Source: Alloprevotella sp. OH1205_COT-284
GTDB taxonomy: Bacteria; Bacteroidota; Bacteroidia; Bacteroidales; Bacteroidaceae
NCBI RefSeq assembly: GCF_003859795.1
Contig: NZ_RQYI01000023.1
Span: 1 to 40,932, forward strand
Length of the DNA: 40,932 nt
Direction: 5' to 3'
The translations under genes and the position numbers were made by a program. Below the pieces are notes generated by a model. That model did no database searches. It was not told the DNA's origin and worked only from the letters and a program-made list of their open reading frames with translations. Positions 37,277-40,932 of the stretch are shown here, in pieces. Positions within the stretch are counted from its first letter, which is position 1; the number at the start of each line of letters is the position of its first letter.

Positions 37277-37284
37277 CAAATTTA
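37277..37284 (-). promoter_or_regulatory. Predicted -7 element of rho
   Basis: TAAATTTG on the minus strand, exact TAnnTTTG, with a CTTG only 16 nt upstream as a poor -33 match. It would give a leader of about 150 nt before ATG 37122. Confidence 0.4.
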
Positions 37285-37356
37285 TAACAATTCTGTGATA
37301 CAAGAGAAATAAATCCTTACTTTTTTGTATTTTCGCCATTCAAAATGACAGATTAA

Positions 37357-39237
37357 ATGGCCATTCCTTACTTAGATATTCAGCATTTAACGAAAAGTAT
37401 CGGTGATTTGGTGCTTTTTGAAGACATTTCGTTCAGCGTGAGCGAAGGTCAGCGTGTGGGGCTCATTGCTCGAAACGGAGCAGGCAAATCGACATTGCTC
37501 TCCTTGATATCCGGAAAAGACGGAGCCGACAACGGTGAAATCATTTTTCAAAAAGGTTTACGAATAGGAATGCTCGAACAATCCCCCGACTTCTCTCCCG
37601 AAATGAGTGTCATAGAGGCCGTGAGCAGCCGTTTGAGAACGGAATTGTCGGCACTACTCATCTCGACAGAAGGGAAATCACTTCAAACACATACCGAAGC
37701 CTTTGACGCCGACGAGGAATGGTTTGACGTTCAGCTGCGCAGCAAACAGATTTTAACCCAACTCAAAATTCATGATTTGCAAAAGCCCATCGGTTTGTTA
37801 TCCGGAGGACAACAAAAGCGTGTGGCATTGGCTTCGGTATTGATAGCCGACCCGGATCTTCTGATTTTGGACGAACCGACCAACCATCTCGATCTTGAAA
37901 TGATAGAGTGGCTGGAAAAATATCTGCAACGCAACACCAAGGCTTTGCTTCTCGTCACCCACGACCGCTATTTTCTGGATCGTGTGTGTGATACCATCGT
38001 CGAACTCGAAGACCGCATCACCTACACCTATCGGGGAAACTATGAATACTATCTTGAAAAGCGAGATGAACGAATTGCAGCCACAAATGCCAATATCGAC
38101 AGAGCACGCAATCTCTATCGTAAAGAATTGGACTGGATGCGCCGACAACCGCAGGCAAGAGCGCATAAAAGCCGTTCCCGAAAAGAGGCATTCTACATGC
38201 TTGAAGAGCAAGCACGCCGTCGCACCGAAGAACGCGCCGCTCGTCTTAATGTCAAGGCGAGCTACATCGGTTCAAAAATATTTGAAGCAGAATACGTTTC
38301 CAAATCTTTCGACGACGGCATCGTTATTCTTAAAGATTTCTATTATAATTTCTCACGCTTTGAGAAAATGGGTATCGTGGGCAATAACGGAACGGGAAAA
38401 AGTACTTTTATCAAAATGCTTTTGGGAAAGGTTCCTCCCACAAGCGGCCGTTTCGTCATTGGAGAAACCGTTCGCTTCGGTTATTTCTCACAAGAAGAAA
38501 TGCCGGTTGATCCGCGAAAGAAAGTCATCGATGTTGTACGAGAGGTAGCAGAAGTTGTAGACCTCGGTGGCGGTCGAAAAATGACGGCAATGCAATTTCT
38601 CAACCATTTTCTTTTTCCACCTGCGCGACAACAAGATTTGGTCTACAAGCTCTCCGGAGGAGAACGCCGCAGACTTCAACTATGCCTTGTGCTGATGACT
38701 GCACCCAACTTCCTTATTCTTGACGAACCGACCAATGATTTGGATATTGCCACACTGCAACGTTTGGAAGAATATCTTGGCGATTTTCAAGGTTGCGTCA
38801 TCGTCGTAAGCCACGATCGCTACTTCATGGATAAAGTGGTAGATCATTTGCTCGTTTTCAGAGGACAGGGGGTTGTTGAGGACTTTCCCGGAAACTATTC
38901 TCAATATCGCACATTCCAAGAACTTAAAGACGCCGACAAAAAAGAGGAGAAGAAAACGCACAACTCGTCGTCGCAAACCGGCAACTCTCGCAAACAGATA
39001 CATGAAGGAAGTGACCGTAATCGCAAAAGACTAACCTTCAAAGAAAAAAAAGAATACGAAACCCTCGAAAAAGAAATAGATGCTCTCGAAAAAGAAAAAG
39101 CAGAAATTCATGCTGCTCTTTCTTCGGGAACGATCGACGTTGAGAACATCACCGTTCTGTCCAAACGATTGCCACAACTTGAAGAAGAATTGGACACAAA
39201 ATCCACGCGTTGGCTCGAACTCTCCGAGTGGGTTTGA
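37357..39237 (+). CDS. uup: ABC-F family ATPase, Uup type
   Basis: A soluble twin-ATPase protein of the ABC-F family, which acts at the ribosome (or, for Uup, also affects DNA transactions) rather than in transport. It is 626 residues. The first NBD has Walker A GLIARNGAGKST, signature LSGGQQKRVALASVL and Walker B LLILDEPTNHLD. The linker is Arg-rich. The second NBD has GIVGNNGTGKST, LSGGERRRLQLCLVL and FLILDEPTNDLD. A C-terminal charged coiled coil (about 545-620) is the Uup/CTD type. Similarity of the FLFPPARQ segment before the second signature also favours Uup over EttA. It starts divergently from rho; a degenerate TATTTTCG (37328-37335) may be its -7 box. Confidence 0.88.
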   Translation: MAIPYLDIQHLTKSIGDLVLFEDISFSVSEGQRVGLIARNGAGKSTLLSLISGKDGADNGEIIFQKGLRIGMLEQSPDFSPEMSVIEAVSSRLRTELSALLISTEGKSLQTHTEAFDADEEWFDVQLRSKQILTQLKIHDLQKPIGLLSGGQQKRVALASVLIADPDLLILDEPTNHLDLEMIEWLEKYLQRNTKALLLVTHDRYFLDRVCDTIVELEDRITYTYRGNYEYYLEKRDERIAATNANIDRARNLYRKELDWMRRQPQARAHKSRSRKEAFYMLEEQARRRTEERAARLNVKASYIGSKIFEAEYVSKSFDDGIVILKDFYYNFSRFEKMGIVGNNGTGKSTFIKMLLGKVPPTSGRFVIGETVRFGYFSQEEMPVDPRKKVIDVVREVAEVVDLGGGRKMTAMQFLNHFLFPPARQQDLVYKLSGGERRRLQLCLVLMTAPNFLILDEPTNDLDIATLQRLEEYLGDFQGCVIVVSHDRYFMDKVVDHLLVFRGQGVVEDFPGNYSQYRTFQELKDADKKEEKKTHNSSSQTGNSRKQIHEGSDRNRKRLTFKEKKEYETLEKEIDALEKEKAEIHAALSSGTIDVENITVLSKRLPQLEEELDTKSTRWLELSEWV

Positions 39238-39311
39238 AAAATCTCTTTTTCCTTGAATTTTGTCCGACCATTTTCATCATTGACTGCTCAAAGCCGCTTC
39301 ATTATTACGTT

Positions 39312-40592
39312 ATGAAACCACTTGCCGAACGATTGCGCCCCACCACTCTCGACACCTATATCGGCCAACAACATCTTGTTGGTAAAGGTGCTGTTTTGCG
39401 TAATATGATCGAAGGGGGGCGTATTTCCTCTTTCATTCTGTGGGGGCCTCCCGGAGTGGGCAAAACCACCTTGGCCAAAATCATCGCCTATACCCTCAAC
39501 ACCCCTTTCTACACATTAAGTGCCGTCAATAGCGGCGTGAAAGAAGTGAGGGAGGTCATCACGAGAGCTAAAAGCACCCGGTTTTTCGACACCACCACAC
39601 CGATACTTTTTATTGACGAAATCCACCGCTTCTCAAAATCGCAACAAGACTCCCTGCTTGCCGCCGTCGAAACCGGTGAAATCACACTGATCGGAGCAAC
39701 GACGGAAAACCCCTCGTTCGAAGTCATTCGTCCCCTACTCTCTCGCTGCCAAGTGTATGTTCTGAAATCTTTGGGAAAGGAGGAGATGCTCTCTCTTCTG
39801 CATCACGCCGTCGCCCACGACATACTCCTAAAAGAGCGTGAGGTCAATATCAAAGAAACCGATGCACTGCTACGATACAGCGGAGGAGATGCCCGCAAAT
39901 TGCTCAACATCATAGAGCTTCTTTTCAATTCCGCTCCGGAAGGGACATTGACGATTGATAATGACATCGTCACCGAACGCTTACAACAAAACCCCATGGC
40001 GTATGATAAAGACGGAGAAATGCACTATGACATCATCTCCGCCTTCATCAAAAGCATTCGCGGTAGCGACCCCGATGCCGCCCTCTACTGGCTGGCACGA
40101 ATGATTGCAGGCGGTGAAGATCCTAAATTTATAGCACGACGACTGATCATCAGTGCGGCCGAAGACATTGGCCTTGCAAACCCCAATGCCCTCCTCATCG
40201 CCAATGCCGCCTTTGAGGCCGTAAACAAAATCGGTTGGCCGGAAGGGAGAATACCGCTGGCCGAGGCCACGATCTATCTGGCCGCTTCCGCAAAATCCAA
40301 CAGTGCTTATCGAGCCATAGACGAAGCCTTGTCTTGGGTTGAAAAAAATGAGAATGCACCGGTGCCGCTCCACCTGAGAAACGCTCCCACCGATTTGATG
40401 AAAGAGCTAAACTATGGCGACAATTATATATATCCGCACGATTATCCCGATAATTTTGCCATTCAACAATACCTTCCCGATAATCTTCGGGATACTCATT
40501 TTTGGAATCCCTGCTCCAATCCCCAAGAAGACCGACTCACCACTCGGATGATACAACTTTGGCCTAAATGGGGAAAAAGAGGTTCTTCCTAA
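39312..40592 (+). CDS. rarA: Replication-associated recombination protein A (MgsA/RarA AAA+ ATPase)
   Basis: Clamp-loader-like AAA+ ATPase acting at stalled replication forks. It is 426 residues (family about 420-450). The N-terminal PLAERLRPTTLDTYIGQQHLVG motif is followed by Walker A GPPGVGKT (45-52), Walker B ILFIDEIHRF (about 98-107), sensor GATTENPSFEV and the arginine-finger region RPLLSRCQVY. The C-terminal tetramerisation domain includes RGSDPDAALYWLARMIAGGEDP and IAAEDIGLANP-like residues. ATG 39312 is chosen because the conserved N-terminus starts there. It follows the ABC-F gene by 74 nt and converges on the DUF3874 gene. Confidence 0.95.
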   Translation: MKPLAERLRPTTLDTYIGQQHLVGKGAVLRNMIEGGRISSFILWGPPGVGKTTLAKIIAYTLNTPFYTLSAVNSGVKEVREVITRAKSTRFFDTTTPILFIDEIHRFSKSQQDSLLAAVETGEITLIGATTENPSFEVIRPLLSRCQVYVLKSLGKEEMLSLLHHAVAHDILLKEREVNIKETDALLRYSGGDARKLLNIIELLFNSAPEGTLTIDNDIVTERLQQNPMAYDKDGEMHYDIISAFIKSIRGSDPDAALYWLARMIAGGEDPKFIARRLIISAAEDIGLANPNALLIANAAFEAVNKIGWPEGRIPLAEATIYLAASAKSNSAYRAIDEALSWVEKNENAPVPLHLRNAPTDLMKELNYGDNYIYPHDYPDNFAIQQYLPDNLRDTHFWNPCSNPQEDRLTTRMIQLWPKWGKRGSS

Positions 40593-40628
40593 GCCCGCAC
40601 ACAATCATGCCCTGCATTCCCAATGAGT

Positions 40629-40932
40629 CTATCCACGCAGCACCACCCGGTAGCACATGGCGCGGGAAGTGCGTAAGGGTTTCAGACCGAGACCGCGGAG
40701 GATGCGGCCGAAACTGTTGGGCGTCATGCCGCGGAGAGCGGAGGGGAAAGCACGTTGGAGGGTGCGGAATATCTCGGTGGCCGAAAGAAGAGGACATTCT
40801 TCTTCGGGAAGAGGAAGACGGAAAACTTCCCAAAAGATTTCTGCCGCGGGAGAAGTGATTTGGAATGCCCGGTTGTGAGCTTGGAGCTCCGCCTCCTCTT
40901 CACGCGTGAGATGCGTGGGAAGTCCGGCGGAG
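40629..40932 (-). CDS. VirE-type/DUF3874 protein, C-terminal part (runs off the window)
   Basis: On the minus strand a frame is open from the window edge to a TAG at 40629-40631 (about 100 codons). It includes THLTREEEAELQAHNRAF, SPAAEIFWEVFRLPLPEEE, LSATEIFRTLQRAFPSALRG and MTPNSFGRILRGLGLKPLRT, ending RAMCYRVVLRG. This matches my recollection of DUF3874, a winged-helix-like domain found C-terminal to VirE P-loop ATPase domains in Bacteroidota accessory proteins, often in mobile or repeat-associated genes. By hand count the segment is close to 60% GC against the mid-to-high 40s in rarA, a sign of separate origin. The start and the ATPase part lie beyond the window. Confidence 0.75.
   Translation of the reverse strand, partial: SAGLPTHLTREEEAELQAHNRAFQITSPAAEIFWEVFRLPLPEEECPLLSATEIFRTLQRAFPSALRGMTPNSFGRILRGLGLKPLRTSRAMCYRVVLRG

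Noticed and set aside
40564-40833. 89-codon minus-strand ORF and 96-codon plus-strand ORF at the right edge
   Set aside because: Both are in other frames than the DUF3874-like reading frame, which has recognisable domain sequence and stays open to the window edge.

Overview
The window reads as chromosomal DNA from a Bacteroidota bacterium, most likely Porphyromonadaceae and probably Porphyromonas-like. This rests on four things. Promoters upstream of many genes match the Bacteroidota sigma-ABfr pattern TTTG-N18-20-TAnnTTTG, with almost no Shine-Dalgarno sequences. Rho carries a long disordered N-terminal insertion. There is a PorT-family outer-membrane barrel protein (type IX secretion/gliding family), an ExbB-ExbD-ExbD-TonB-PstS-like cluster and a tricorn-like protease. 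A ptb-buk pair points to butyrate formation. Most of the window is ordinary core genome at mid-40s % GC. No rRNA, tRNA, CRISPR array, intact insertion sequence or phage was seen.

Layout. 1-350: truncated copy (A) of an interspersed repeat. 1036-5103: exbB, two exbD, tonB and a PstS-like lipoprotein. 5287-7567: xseA, xseB, trmB. 7776-8429: an Fe-type superoxide dismutase with a signal peptide. 8430-9230: a gene-poor gap with an inverted repeat, a promoter-like box and a 16-codon orphan ORF. 9231-11213: ptb-buk. 11421-13329: a DUF4348 lipoprotein and murB. 13646-14205: repeat copy B. 14395-15296 (minus): a small envelope operon (YtxH, holin-family, hypothetical). 15510-16013: a SPOR lipoprotein. 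16128-22952 (minus): porT-like, tamB, prfC. 23206-26454: pheT, yebC. 26650-27208: repeat copy C. 27469-31639 (minus): tricorn-like protease and a DUF3108 protein, the latter with its own promoter. 31743-37122 (minus): rho, uvrB and a BASS-type transporter. 37357-40592: a Uup-type ABC-F ATPase and rarA. 40629 to the right edge (minus): the C-terminus of a VirE-type/DUF3874 protein in markedly GC-richer DNA.

How the genes work together. Envelope functions dominate: TonB energisation, TamB-assisted outer-membrane assembly, a PorT-family barrel, SPOR and MurB for peptidoglycan, and a periplasmic tricorn-like protease. Genome maintenance (XseAB, UvrB, RarA) and translation/transcription factors (PheT, YebC, PrfC, ABC-F, Rho, TrmB) make up most of the rest.

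The least explained material is the dispersed repeat of about 560 bp. It has three copies, nested inverted repeats and no conserved reading frame, and the two complete copies lie between convergent genes. The GC-rich DUF3874 fragment at the right edge is the only other accessory-looking gene.
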